64,000 nucleotides of DNA from Anaspis maculata (Eukaryota; Arthropoda; Insecta; Coleoptera; Scraptiidae): contig OX421968.1 in assembly GCA_949128115.1 (NCBI GenBank), forward strand, positions 52,531,423-52,595,422, read 5' to 3'. The translations under genes were made by a program, and so were the position numbers. The notes under the pieces are model-generated. The model searched no databases. It was given only the letters and a program-made list of their open reading frames with translations, and was not told the origin of the DNA. This document shows positions 13,561 through 25,308 of this stretch, one piece after another (positions within the stretch are counted from its first letter, which is position 1; every line of letters begins with the position of its first letter).

Positions 13561-14410
13561 AAGTTCTAAGAATTAGAGAGATACCTATCTCCAAGCTGTT
13601 CCTGCAAGTGAACGGAGTATCCGATCGATATAAGATATGTTTCAAATGAACAAAAGAGATTTGTTGTTAGTGCTTAAGTGTGTGAGGGAGCCTTTGTAGC
13701 TCTTCCGATTGGTTAGTTCTGCGGGAAAGGCGGCTGAGTGTTAATTTGTCGCCCGGATATTTCAGGAAAAACCATGTGAGAATTTAAAGCCTCAAGCAAT
13801 GTCGCACAAAGTTGAATATTGATATACAGGGTGGTGAAAATTTCGATGCTCACCATTGGTATCTTGGAAACGGTAAGAGATACGAGGTCGGTTAAATTAG
13901 AAAAAAGTTGCGCATTTTTGTGGCGATTGAGAATCTGAAGAGAAACTTAGAATATTTTGATTGGTTTACGATTTATCACGAAAAAACTGAAAATTTTGAT
14001 TCCAGAAATTATTTTTTATCTTTCCAACCATTCAAGCTATTTTAGTCAAACTTGGTAGTTTTATGTTTTTGATCACTTCGAGTCGATCAACTTTGACAGA
14101 AATTTCCCAGGCCTTCTAGATGTCAAAATATGATAGTCAACTTTTGTTTTTCTTATGGTCGTCATATTGGATTTTTGCACTAATAAATAGAGAAAAAAAT
14201 TAGCTTTCCTGATCAGTAACCAACATGTTCTTTTTATGACATTTTTAGCGTCAAATTTTGAAATTTTCGTAAATTATCCACAAAATCGGGAATGCTTTGG
14301 AAAACAATTGAAATATTATCAATAGCAACAACAGAAAAATGACAGATGGTGTGCAATTGACGTATCAAACTTCTTAATCGTGTTTTGTGCTTGTTTGTAC
14401 CGGTAGTTCA

Positions 14411-15464
14411 CAGTGGCGGACTAAGGCAATTGGGGGCCCGGGGCGGAATTGTGAGATGGGGCCCCTAAGGAGTGAAAGTTGAGAATATGAAGGGGGGCCG
14501 GCAGACTTTTTGGCCCGCCCTGCCCCGCCGTAATTGAGCAAAAGCCTAAGAAACAAAAAATGTGTTGTTAACTTGACTATAAAACACACAGTGGCGCAGT
14601 TAGAGTTTGAGGGCGGAGAGGGCAAAGACAACGGCGATGGTGCAAGTCAGGGAAAAGTAGCGCCGCAGACGAAATTTTTTGGGCATAATAATGATACTGA
14701 TGCTGATGATGATCGGTATATTTCGTGCGTTTTGCGATTTCGGTTTTCGACGTTTTAACCAAAATTACTTGCTAATAAAACTTTTTTTCTGAAAATTTTT
14801 GCGCTTGTTGAAAATTTTCGCCAGAATTTTTTTCTGTATCGGTTTAGTGTGGAATGAAGTGCCATGGGCGCTTGGGAGGTAGGAGGGTGGTCTCATTCGC
14901 CCACTTTCGCCCCCCTTGGCTATGCCACTGACCACCAGTACCTACAAGATTTGGACTGTTGACTCAATGCTGAAACCTAGTCGTATATACAAAATTAGGA
15001 ATAATAAGAATTTCTACTATCTGCAGCGCGCAGACAAGATAATTTTGTTGTTTTGTCTTTCCCTTCTTTTGAAAAGAAATAATAAAATACAAAATTTCAA
15101 AAGGCTTGAGGCCCCTGGCACTGTGATATCCGGGGCCGGGGCCCCTAAAGCCTAAAGTGGAAATAATTCGCAGAGACTCCGTGATACAGACACACCTCTA
15201 TTGCCTGTGTGTAGGCCCCCAAACCTGTTGTCATGGGGCCTGCCAAGGTAACTTTAAAATGGAAAAAATAGGAAAACAATGCTTCTCACCTAATATGCGA
15301 AAAAAAATTATCATCGAGGGAAAAAATTGAAATTTTTGGATTTTCTCCCAATTTTTGTGCAGTATTTTTCACAAACAAGAGGAATTGGGGGCCCCATCAG
15401 ATGATTGAGGCCCCGAGGCCCGGGGCGGACCGCCCCCGCCGCCCCCCCCCTTAGTCCGCCACTG
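14411..15464. mobile_element. Non-autonomous hAT element with 8-bp target duplication
   Basis: Ends are CAGTGGCGGACTAAG and CTTAGTCCGCCACTG, exact inverted repeats. Flanks are GTAGTTCA at 14403-14410 and again at 15465-15472, an exact 8-bp duplication diagnostic of hAT elements. The mirrored right arm of the host element preserves the empty site, which confirms the insertion. The interior is G/C-rich near both ends, has no transposase, and holds a second CAGTGGC-ended segment. Confidence 0.93.
14589..14930. mobile_element. Possible second hAT-like MITE nested in the first
   Basis: Starts CAGTGGCGCAGTTAG and ends GGCTATGCCACTG, so the outer 7-8 bp are inverted copies of the common insect CAGTGGCRTAGCC terminus. 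The flanking 8-mers (AAAACACA, ACCACCAG) do not match, so this is either old or a coincidence of related ends. Confidence 0.45.
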
Positions 15465-15677
15465 GTAGTTCATAAACTGAATGGGTCAAGGGTGTCTGCG
15501 AGTTCAAAAACGTCTGTCGGAACTAGCATCGTTCTTGTTAAAGTTTGACAAATTTATTAGAAAAGGAGTAAGGGTTACCCTAGTTTCAACAGACGTTTTT
15601 GAATTCACAGGCACCCTTGACTCATTTAATTTATGAACTCTCGGTACAAACAAGCACAAAACACGATTAAGAAGTTA

Positions 15678-15816
15678 CAGCTCGATACCAAGTTAGGGCT
15701 GAGACCGCCGTAAGTGCCGTTACCATAGCAACGGCGGATACCAAGCAATCAGACCGCGCTGTGTTTGGCGAGTTACGCCGTCCCAAACTTTGCGCCTGCA
15801 ACTTGGTATCGAGCCC
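15678..15816. mobile_element. 139-bp PIF/Harbinger-like MITE with TTA duplication
   Basis: Inverted ends CTCGATACCAAGTT / AACTTGGTATCGAG, flanked by TTA at 15675-15677 and 15817-15819. TTA is the usual PIF/Harbinger target. The uninterrupted mirror arm near 14352 (GTATCAAACTTCTTAATCG) shows the empty site. Interior includes GCCGTTACCATAGCAACGGC, a perfect small hairpin. Confidence 0.8.
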
Positions 15817-18800
15817 TTAGATACGTCAATTGAACACAATCTGTCTTTTTTTGTTGTTGCTATTGATAATATTTCAATGGTTTTTCAAAGCATTCCCGAT
15901 TTTGTCAATAATTTACGAGAATTTCAAAATTTGACGCTAAAAATGTCATAAAAAGAACATGTTGGTTACTAATTCGGAAAGCTAATTTTTTTCTCTATCT
16001 ATTAGTGCAAAAATCCAATATGGCGGCCATAAGAAAAACAAAAGTTGACTATCATAATTTGACATCTAGAAGGCCCGGGAAATTTCTGTTGACGTTGATG
16101 GACTCGGAGTGATCAAAAACATAAAACTGCCAAGTTTGATTGAAATAGCTTGAATGGTTGGAAAGATAAATAATAATTTCTGTAATCAAAATTTTCAGTT
16201 TTTTCGTGATAAATCGTAAACCAATCAAAATATTCTAAGTTTCTTTTCAGATTCTTAATTGCCACAAAAATGCGCAACTTTTTTCTAATTTAACCGACCT
16301 CGTATCTCTTACCGTTTCCAAGATACCAATGGTGAGCATCGAAATTTTCACCACCCTGTATAACTGGTATGATCCCTAAGGAAGAACATATCAAAATATT
16401 TGGACTTACACCTCTGTGCCTTCTACGATTTTGGGGCTTTGAATATCAAGTCAAAAAATTCACCCAGACACTTTTCTCTAAAACTGTTCCTGTGGACGAA
16501 CCAATCATTTTAACAATATAAGGTGAGTCTCAAAGGAAACACGGTATATTGTTGCCTATGAAGTGGACTCCGGTAGCCATGAAATATTTCTGCTTGATAG
16601 TGCACAGTGGGTCAAGTGCCGTAAAAAGTGGCCAAAAGTCGAGCAAGGTCATTTTGATATTTCGGTCCAAATTTTTGCTATTATTTAGAAAAATAGTTGA
16701 TTTATAAGTTACCAAAGTTTTGAGGTTCCAAAGCAATTTATAACTTTTGTGTGATGCCTCAAACATAGGACTTTAAAATAGCTCTACTGATAACACTTTC
16801 ATAGCATTTTGTGACTGAAGTGGTATTGTCGACTGTGCTTTTCAGAGGCCAGGTATCATTCTATAAATTTTATCATAGCTCACTTGAAGTTTTTTGAAAG
16901 TAAATCATACTTCACACAGGATATATGTTCACTTGTTTCAGAATTATAAATTATTTCGAATGGCGATGTTCGGTCAATTTGTTTTCCAAGAGTTCCACTT
17001 TTGCAGTGGCTTACAAAAAATGTTCCACCTTGCTCCAGCCTACAACTTCTTTCACAAAAAGCTACACCTTTTTCAAGTTGATTTCAAAAGGAATTGTATG
17101 CGTCCACGTGCGTCCCCGTGATTAACAATTTTTTTTCCAAATATATGTATAAGGAGACAAAAATTCAAAATTTATGGAGAACGCTGAATTTCACTGGACT
17201 GCTGCGAAATAGTGTTAAGATTTTCAACAAGACATTATTTCAATGATATTGGAAGAGCAGGGTTGTTTCTAGGGGTGTTTTACATAAATGTGAAAAGTTC
17301 TGTTTTTTCGTTACGAACATGTTTTCTAGTTTGAATTCTATTATCACTAAGTACTTGAAGTCAGAATTTTTTCCAATATTTTTCCTATATTCACCTCAAT
17401 ATTCTAGGACGATTTGATGAATTTAAATTTTTTTTCTCGTATTTTTTTTTAAACCCTTGAATCTCACCCCTAAGGGTCAATAAATTTTATCCAATATTTT
17501 TCCCTCAATCGCCTTGATATGCTGAAAAAATTCGCTGAACTGGAAATTTTTTTGTTGTTCTTTTATTTTTTCCAACCCCAAACCCCAATTTCACCCCCCG
17601 AGCACAATTGAAATTTTTTCAATATTTTTTCTATAATGACCTCAATATTCTAAGACGATCTGGTGAGTTTCAGACTTTTGGCCGCCGACAACTGATTTTG
17701 TCCCACTGTGTAGTGGCGTGAATAGTACGCGCAAGGTGGAATTTCTCTCCTGGATCTTTGAATGAGAAACATGTAAGAATATTTTGTGATGGCCAATAAA
17801 GCTGAGCATTGTTAATAGGTTCTTCTTCCCATTTTCGAAACAGACCCAAGTGATGAGACTGATAAGTGAACAGTTGATATTCACAGTGCTCATCCCGAAA
17901 ATAATGAATTCTCTACAAAAAAATTGTGGTTTCTTCATTTAAGGGCATCGTTGTCTGAAGCTGTCAAAAATAAAAATTACCGACAAATCCTATATTTATG
18001 TTTATCTTGGACAAAAATCGCATCAATTGCTTACGCCTATTTATAGCGTCAGAGCATCAGTTTTTTAATAAACAAGTTACACCTACTTTTTTTTTCTGAA
18101 AATGGGATAACGGCTACAGAAAAGATGATTTTATGTTTCTATTGCCCAATAGATACAGGAGCTTTTGGTATTTTCTGATAGAGGAAGAACTTCGCTTAGT
18201 ATTACACACAAAAACAGTGGAACCACTCCATAATTCATCAGTAAAAAAAAAGAACTGCAAAAATTGTATGCATTTTCGGGAGAAAATTGGGCATATAATC
18301 ACTTTCACAACAGATCAATTTTCTGATCTTGTAATGATACAGGCACATTGTTTTTATCGTTTTCAGGTATAAAATGGTTAAGAACAATGAATTCTGTTGA
18401 AAATACTCAATTGAGATGATTCTAACCATACGGAAACCGAAATTACAAAACGACAATTTCAGATGGCAAAAATCGTCGTTTTTTCAGTAAAACTTGTTTA
18501 ATCGTGTTTCAATTCAATTTCAAACACCATATTAGATATCAGAGGTCAAGATTCAGTTGAAAACGATACCACACTTGCCGATATCAATTTGAGGTTTTTG
18601 AGAGAAAAACAAAATAAATTTTGCCGATATTCTTTTTTTTTTCAGGCAACCCAAACTACTTATCAACAATTCAAACGTCTAGCAAATATTGTGAAGCCTT
18701 GAGGCATCTAAATATGATTTTTTTCATTTATATAAGCTACAGGGTGTCATTTACGCATTTAAAATGGAAATATTTAGCCCCCCCTCCAGAATCAATGACG

Positions 18801-19160
18801 CACAAGGGTGTGCCACCGAGTATTTTGATATGTTATTCCTTAGGTCTTACAAGGCCTGTATACCAAATTTCAGCTTTGTGGGAATTTGTTGCGGGTTAAA
18901 ACCTAATATGCCTGGGCTAATACAGGCAGTTTTGCAGCGTACAAATTACAAAGTTTCGGGTTGAAACTTTATTTCAAACCAGCATTCGATAGCTAAGGGT
19001 TCTCACATGCCAGAATTTCCAAAATCCTTCCAATATTTTTCAAGCTATCATATTCTTTTCATCCGAAAGAGCACATTTCAGAAAATTTAGAACAACTTTT
19101 TGAAAAAAAGAAATAAATTTCAAAATTCAAAACCGTTTTGGCATAATAATACAACCTATC

Positions 19161-19453
19161 TGCGTTGCTTGGTGGAGGTTAAACGAGGTGCAGCCAAATA
19201 CACCGTCCATGCTGATGTACATGACTACGATACAAGAAACAAAGATGGTATCAGGGTGAGTTTCCACCGACTCAAGAGAACAAGGGATGGCGCAACTTTT
19301 TATGGTCCGTCTCTTTTTAACTGCTTGCCTGCCTCCTTGAGGGAGCTCGGTTCTGTTCGGTTCAGGAATCTAATAAGAGATTATTTATTGGAAAAAGCCT
19401 TCTGTAGTTTGGAGGAATGTATAAATCATCGTTTTAGTGACCTCAAACTTTGA
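19161..19453 (+). pseudogene. LINE ORF2 C-terminal remnant
   Basis: Open to a stop at 19453, about 97 codons. Contains HDYDTRNKDGIRV, then GATFYGPSLFNCLPASLREL and a terminal LLEKAFCSLEECIN. The order YDTR, then GxxFYGPxLFNxLPxxLR, then LLxxxF is the end of the ORF2 protein in CR1/Jockey-type LINEs, downstream of the reverse transcriptase. The remnant shares this pattern with the element at 60904-61575 (HYDTRKRE, WYWGPKLFNHLPRDW), but the sequences differ clearly, so they are different families. No promoter or catalytic residues remain. Confidence 0.75.
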
Positions 19454-20323
19454 AATGAATATTGCCGCATCCTCTCAATGTATTCATCGAGCTAAATTGC
19501 CATGTACTTTCAAATTATTTTTTGCACTACCTATATTAAATGCGTTATTTTACGACCTCAAAACAGGGCCTAAAGTGACTCTTTTTAGCCCTTGGGCAAA
19601 AAAGTCGTCATGGCAACGAGCGCTCTTGATCCGTCAGAGGAGACGTCACCTTCTATTTTGACGTAACTATTAGATGCGAAGTAAAATGGACTTCAATTTG
19701 TAGGGAACACGGAAGACTACAAGAACAACAAAACCAGCACGTTTACATACCAAAACCAATAAATATCTGTTTTATGCTAGTAAGCGATGGGGCCCCGGCA
19801 GCTACGTGTTCAAGATAGGTGATAGAGGTAACCTGCCACTCGTCCATACGATCTGGTAGGCTATGACCTGGTTAAATTTCAGGATGTCAAGCTGCTTTCT
19901 TGGGGAACAGCCTACCCAAATTCCGAATTTTGTTGATCGCATGGTAGATCGTGCGACGTACCACCAAGTAATCAGCGCTGCCATGACAATTTTCAACGAC
20001 TCAATAACTCGAAATTTTCAGTCTTGCACTAGCCAGTGCAAAAAACATTGTATGCACCTTGGGCTAAAGTGCGTTTTTCCCCTTGTGCTTGCTTCCCTCG
20101 GCCTACGGCCTCGGTCGCAATCTCGCACAGCGGGGAAAAAAGTGGCACTTTATGCCCATGGTACATAAATAACTATTTTTGTATGTTTGTTGATTTTTTA
20201 AATTTTATCGAGGGATCCTTTCTCGTGTACTGAATATCTTACATATTGCCATACACTGTACCATGTCTGACTTGTGAAAACAATAATCTTGTGTCATCAT
20301 TAATAAATCGATCTTATCTTATC
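19161..20323 (+). mobile_element. 5'-truncated non-LTR retrotransposon fragment
   Basis: Insert between the two halves of the inverted-repeat arm. It begins inside the C-terminal coding end of a LINE ORF2, has about 870 bp of 3' sequence, and ends in TAATAAATCGATCTTATCTTATC, a microsatellite-type tail. TATC borders both ends, so the duplication is short or merged with the tail. Strong 5' truncation is typical of LINE insertion. Confidence 0.8.
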
Positions 20324-21289
20324 AAAAACATGATAGAAGCAACCTGAAACTTTTTTTTCTTCAAAATTTGTACGTTGTCAAACTTTGCCAACATTTGCAC
20401 GCTCTGCTTTTGCAGCGTATATATGACGAACTTGTTTCACTGAAACCTTATTTTGAACCAGCATCCGATAGCTAAAGAATATTCCCTCAAATAAGGAACA
20501 TTGTCCACAGAACATTGACGTGAAGTCTCTGTGTTCCATCGTAAAGAATACGATTGTTCTAAACTGTTTAGAGGAGGATCTATTCTAAAACATTGGCGCG
20601 TTTGGTAGTTTAAAGGGAGCGTGCGTTTCAAAATAATGGCTTGTACTGCCTTTATTTTTGAATATTTCTATGTAAGATTTTCCCAAATCCATATCGTGAA
20701 ATCGAAAGTTATCGTGAACTGAACACAAACAATGAAAGATTTTCTAGTCGTTTTCCAGAATTTTCAAGCTTTTTTAGCCGATTGATAACAATGTGACTGA
20801 ATTGTGATACGTTGTGTAATCAACCAAGAAAAGGTTTATTCAGCAGTGCAAAAATGTAATGCCTCGTCTACAGAGTTCCGTAGAAATTTAAATTTTTAAT
20901 TTCTCAAAATGACTACGAAATCTTTCATTATTTGTGTTCAATTCATGATAACTTGGCCGCCATCTTTGATCCGCCATTTTGAATTTCTCTGAAAGTAGTC
21001 CAATTTGAGTGAAATTTGCAGGCGATGTGAAATTCATTAAGGTACATCCAATTTTTGATGCCCCGCCGCCATCTTGTATTCTCCATATCAAACATGTTTC
21101 AAAATGATAGAGCTAGTCTAGCTTCGTTGAGACTAATTATTATGCCTCAACGAAAAGAAATATCGATGTGGTTCAAATGCCAATTAAATGCCTACGTGTC
21201 CACCATATAAATTTGATCAATGATTTTTGTCACTTGGCTGCCATCTTTGGTCCGCCATTTTGAATTTCTCTGAAAGTGGTCCGATTTAA

Positions 21290-21690
21290 GTGAAATTCAC
21301 AGGCGATGTGAACTTCATCAAAATACATCCGATTTTGGACAAATGATGCTCTGCCGCCATCCTGGCCGCCATATTGAAATTTCTTATCACTCAACGATTT
21401 TCATGGAGCTTGGGACTTACCTTTGTTTCATATGATCACTCTTATTCTCCAGCCAAATTCCAATATTCTGCCACCATTTTGGCCACCATATTGAAATCTC
21501 TTATAAGTGGAACGATTTTTCATGAAACTTGGAACTTACCTTTGTCTATAGTACGATCATTTTGATTTTTAGGTCAAATCTCACGATTCTGACGCTATTT
21601 TGGCCGCCATATTGAAATTTCTGCCCAAATAACGGTAGAACCCTAATTAACATCTTGCGTTCACTAATCCTTCAAAAAGGAAGTGCGCTA
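21290..21690 (+). repeat. Dispersed repeat with repeated GCCGCCAT modules
   Basis: Three or more copies of a module ending in TTGGCCGCCATATTGAAAT, at about 21360, 21480 and 21600, with GTGCGCTACTGAG beyond. Mirrored copy at 12075-12245. No coding sequence. Confidence 0.6.
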
Positions 21691-22196
21691 CTGAGCCTCA
21701 TGCCCATGAGGCATATTCGCTTGTTGTCTATTACGCAGCAGTCAAATGCAATTAATGCGACGTACGGTATCAACGACTGCTCGACTACCCAATAATTTTC
21801 TCGCGATCGCAAATTCAGTTTGGGATTTTGACAAGTTACACGAATGCTCCGTTGCCGATTGCCGATCTAAAAGTTCAATAAGAAGTTAACGGAGTTGTTC
21901 GGAATTGCATTTCACACACAATTTAGAGTTCCGATTCGAGAATACCAAGTACGTCAGCACAAACGTGATAATTTGCCGGAAGAAAAGGATCTGCATCGGC
22001 CACGAACTTGGGGATTTTGTTTTTTCCCAAATATCCCTTTACTTAAATGTATCTAACCGCCGGCGCCGTTTAGACGTCAACATTTCTGTCTACAGCGTAC
22101 CATTCAAATTCCCGGATATGAATATTGCGTCGATTATTGCGTTTCCCAATATTCCCGCCCAAACATCAAGTTTTTCGGCAAGTTTTACTGGGTTTG

Positions 22197-22744
22197 TAGG
22201 GCATTCAATCCCGAGACATAATCGAAATCCCGGGATTTGAGATTGATTTCAAATCCCGGGATCCCGGGATTTTCGGGATTTCTCAGATGATGCAGCTTTT
22301 CACCTCAGTTGAGTGAAAAACAGAGTCAATGCAAGCAACACAGATCATTTAAGTAATTACATCATCATTTGACACCAATATCAGTCTTTTATTGGATTTA
22401 TTTGGCATAAATAAAACATCGCAGTTGCATTGCAATAATGCGTGCTTTCTTTCAGAAAGCAAAAATTACTTGCTGGGGGAAAAAAATATTGTTTTTCTTT
22501 AATTTATTATAGTTTTGTTCTATTTAATGAGTTTGGACATGTTCTTAAGTTTTCAAGGGCCGGTGTTTTCATTTTCATATGAAATTATGATGTGCTCACT
22601 TTATTTAATAAGTAATCTGTGTTTCTTGTGTTGACTCTATTTTTTATTTAACTAAGGTAAAAAGATGCATCATTTCAAAAATCCCGAAAATACCGGGATC
22701 TTCGGGATTGGAAACCTAACGGGATCCCGGGATTGGATGCCTTA
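22197..22744. mobile_element. 548-bp hAT-type MITE with ATCCCGGGAT palindromes
   Basis: Left end TAGGGCATTCAATCCC and right end, reversed, TAAGGCATCCAATCCC match at 14 of 16. Flanks are TGGGTTTG at 22189-22196 and 22745-22752, an exact 8-bp duplication. Both subterminal regions repeat AATCCCGGGATCCCGGGA, a dense palindrome, as transposase-binding subterminal repeats often are. No transposase is present. Confidence 0.88.
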
Positions 22745-22779
22745 TGGGTTTGCCCTTCTAATAGTTAGGGAATTACAAA

Positions 22780-24010
22780 ACTAGATGTGTCTAGATCGGA
22801 ACCCTTATTTGACCGACTCGCTCCATTTCCAACAAGATGGAGCTCCACCTCACTATGTGTAGTTAGTCAGTGGTTAGGTGATCATTATAGGGGACGATCC
22901 GTTGCTTAGAAAGTCCATAGCTTAGAATGTTCGTAGCTTAGAAAGTTCTTAGCTTAGAGTGGTCCATAGTTTAGAAAGCTCACAGCTTAGAATGGTTCGT
23001 AGCTTAGAATGTTCACTGCTTAGAAAGTTCATAGCTTAGAAAATGCATAGGTTAGAATGTTCTTAGCTTAGAAGGTTCTTAGCTTAGAATGGTCCATAGC
23101 TTAGAATGGGTCGCAGCTTGGGAAATTCGCACCTCAGATTAGTTCGTAGCTTAAAATGTTGACTGCGTGGATATGTCTGTTTAGAAAGATCATATCTTCG
23201 AATGATCCGTAGCTAAAAAGTTCATAGCTTAGAATCCGATGGAAACTTGCGCGCACAGAGTGGGTATACTAGAAATTGAAATTCTCAAAAGTTCTCAGCA
23301 ATTTGGTACACCGAGCTGTGTACATGGATGTCGTCAGGTTCAGTAGTTTTTTTTTTGTAGACCCGCAATCGGAATACCTAGCAATGAGATTGTTTACTTT
23401 CTCAACAATTTTGCACACCAATCTGTCTAGATGAAACGTCATCTTCAGTAGTCTGGACGCTATGGACTTTCTAAGCTACGAACCATTCTAAGCTAAGAAC
23501 ATTCTTACCTATGAATTTTCTAAACTATGAACTTTCTAAGCTATGGACATTCTAAGCTACGAGCCATTCTAAGCTATGAGCTTTCTAAGCTACGGACCAT
23601 CCTAAGCTAAGAACTTTCTAAGCTACGAACATTCTAAGCTATAGACTTTCTAAGCTACGGACCATTCTAAGCTAAGGATTTTCTAAGCTATGGACATTCT
23701 AAGCTATGGACTTTCTAAGCTACGTACTAGGCCCATCATTATACAGATCGGTGGATTGGCAGAAGAGGACCCATTGAATGGCCTCCCAGATCACCGGACT
23801 TGACTCCCCCATACTTCTTTCTGTGGGATCACTTGAAGGCTGTTGTTTTTTAAACTCAGCCGGAGCCGATTGAAGAACTGCGGCGTAGAATGACCGAACA
23901 ATTTCGCGCGCTTTTTTTACAGAAACCTTCAAAAACGTTCGGCAAAAGTTCGAGAGCAGGCTTTATATTGCCTTGAAAACAGCAACAAAAATTTCGAACA
24001 CTTATTGTGA
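22780..24010 (+). pseudogene. Mariner/Tc1-like transposase remnant, split by a foldback element
   Basis: Catalytic C-terminal half of an IS630-Tc1-mariner transposase. FQQDGAPPHYV at 22827-22859 holds the second catalytic Asp. After the 22890-23734 insertion the frame resumes as DRWIGRRGPIEWPPRSPDLT then PPYFFLWDHLK, where SPDLTP holds the third acidic residue. The C-terminus FEHLL and stop are at 23996-24010. If the insertion and one copy of its 9-bp duplication are ignored, the reading runs GDHYTDRWIG across the junction, showing that the insert landed inside the gene. A stop after YV, another after HLKAVVF, and at least two frameshifts kill it. The N-terminal half was not found upstream, where the hAT MITE lies. 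Confidence 0.8.
22890..23734. mobile_element. Foldback element of 16-17 bp minisatellite units, 9-bp target duplication
   Basis: Flanked by ATCATTATA at 22881-22889 and 23735-23743. The left arm (22890-23240) is a run of about 20 units of the form GCTTAGAAWGTTCRTA. The right arm (23450-23734) is a run of the reverse complement, CTTTCTAAGCTACGRA. A unique spacer of about 200 bp lies between. The outermost bases are GGGG and GCCC. Tandem units in long inverted arms plus a 9-bp duplication match the design of Drosophila FB (Foldback) and some Mutator-like elements. No coding sequence. Confidence 0.88.
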
Positions 24011-25308
24011 ACATTCGCTCTTTCTTCTGGTTTGAAGTAGTTAAAATTTGGTCTATTGTGGAGTGAATCCATTACAATCGATGTAAACCCATTAGACAGT
24101 GTTCTCCAACTAAATCGAAAACTACTTAAACAAAATATGGAATAATAAGTACCACTGGAGAGTATTTTTCAAGGGCTTTTCAATGAGGTATCACAAGTGG
24201 GGACGGGTTGCCATTTGAAAAAAATGGGTGGAGGGGCTGGAGCTCAGACACTGAATGGGGGTGAGTCACTGACTTCACTATTATGGTTCCCCCTCCATTC
24301 TGTCGAATCGGTTTTGAGCGATTTTCGATATCTACTTTTGTTTTAGACTTACAGGCAATTGTAAGTTTTGAATTCGACATCCTGTATGTACAGAAAGCGT
24401 GTGAACTTTCGAAACCTGGATTTTATTTTTCCAACTCCAGGAATTTTTGAAAATCGGTTCGACCGGTCAAATAAATTTGTGATAGATTGGTCAATATCAC
24501 AATGACGCATTTGCAGAAGAAAAACTCTTACAGTGGGTTCCACCAAAATGTTTAACCAGCTAACTCGAGATTTCTTTTGATGGATTCTGGTCAAATGATC
24601 AATGTAAATTCAGGTTTCACGCTGAGTAAATCACGAAATAGTGGTATATTTGCGACTTAACGTATTCCCCATCATGACTCTACCGGCCCATTGACCAGAA
24701 AAAAAAATCGCTTCAACTCGGTTTAGCTTAAACTGCTCAAATTTTTTTGTGGAACCCGTGGTTAATCTGGAGCTTTTTTGAGAAGCCCTCTTTAGCCCTG
24801 TTGTAGCTGAGGCAAACCCGGTTGTGAGGAGAGTTGGAATTAATTGAAAGATGTTCTGGATGTGCTGATGATATAGAAGGTCTCGGAACTTCTCAGCCCT
24901 GGTTTAGGAACATTCAGGGGACTAGGGGTATCAGGGGCTAGGAAGTTTGGGAGACAAATAACTAGCGATTGATAAGTTTTTGCAGAAACTGAATAGGTTG
25001 AAATTCTGCGCCATTCAAGGCTAATATTCAATACGAGCAAATAGAAGCATGGTTACGCACAAAAGATCTTATAGGTCGCAATGCAGAAAGGATCCTCCAA
25101 GACAAAACGAACGCGTCTAATCTACAATCAAAAAACCATTCCATCTGATCCATGTATTTGACATAATAAGAAGACCAAACACAGGAGACGTAATTCCGGC
25201 TGAACACTACCAGGGCCCGTGTATAGTAGGGCAGCATGTAATTTTATTTGATCCCCTTAGAATTCCTGACAAAAGACAAAAGAGCCTAGGATCCTGTTTG
25301 TATTACTA

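Larger units (their letters stand above)
13823..16362. mobile_element. Long-TIR element ending in TATACAGGGTGG, 2.5 kb
   Basis: Starts TATACAGGGTGGTG and ends CACCACCCTGTATA. The arms mirror each other for roughly 500 bp from the ends and further in once nested inserts are removed, for example GGTATCTTGGAAACGG near 13860 against CCGTTTCCAAGATACC near 16312. Flanking TA (or TATA) suggests TA target sites, as in Tc1/mariner-type transposition, but no transposase is present. Carries a hAT element in the left arm and a Harbinger-like MITE in the right arm. Confidence 0.85.
18780..20480. repeat. Right arm of the inverted repeat, split by a LINE fragment
   Basis: Mirror of 12985-13560. The arm reads GCATAATAATACAACCTATC up to 19160, is interrupted, and resumes with AAAAACATGATAGAAG at 20324. 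The other arm reads straight through the same junction at about 13150, which fixes the insertion point. Confidence 0.7.

Noticed and set aside
22890..23734. CRISPR-like array of short repeats
   Set aside because: Units are contiguous without spacers, vary in sequence and reverse orientation half way, the DNA is eukaryotic, and flanks show a 9-bp target duplication. It is a foldback element.
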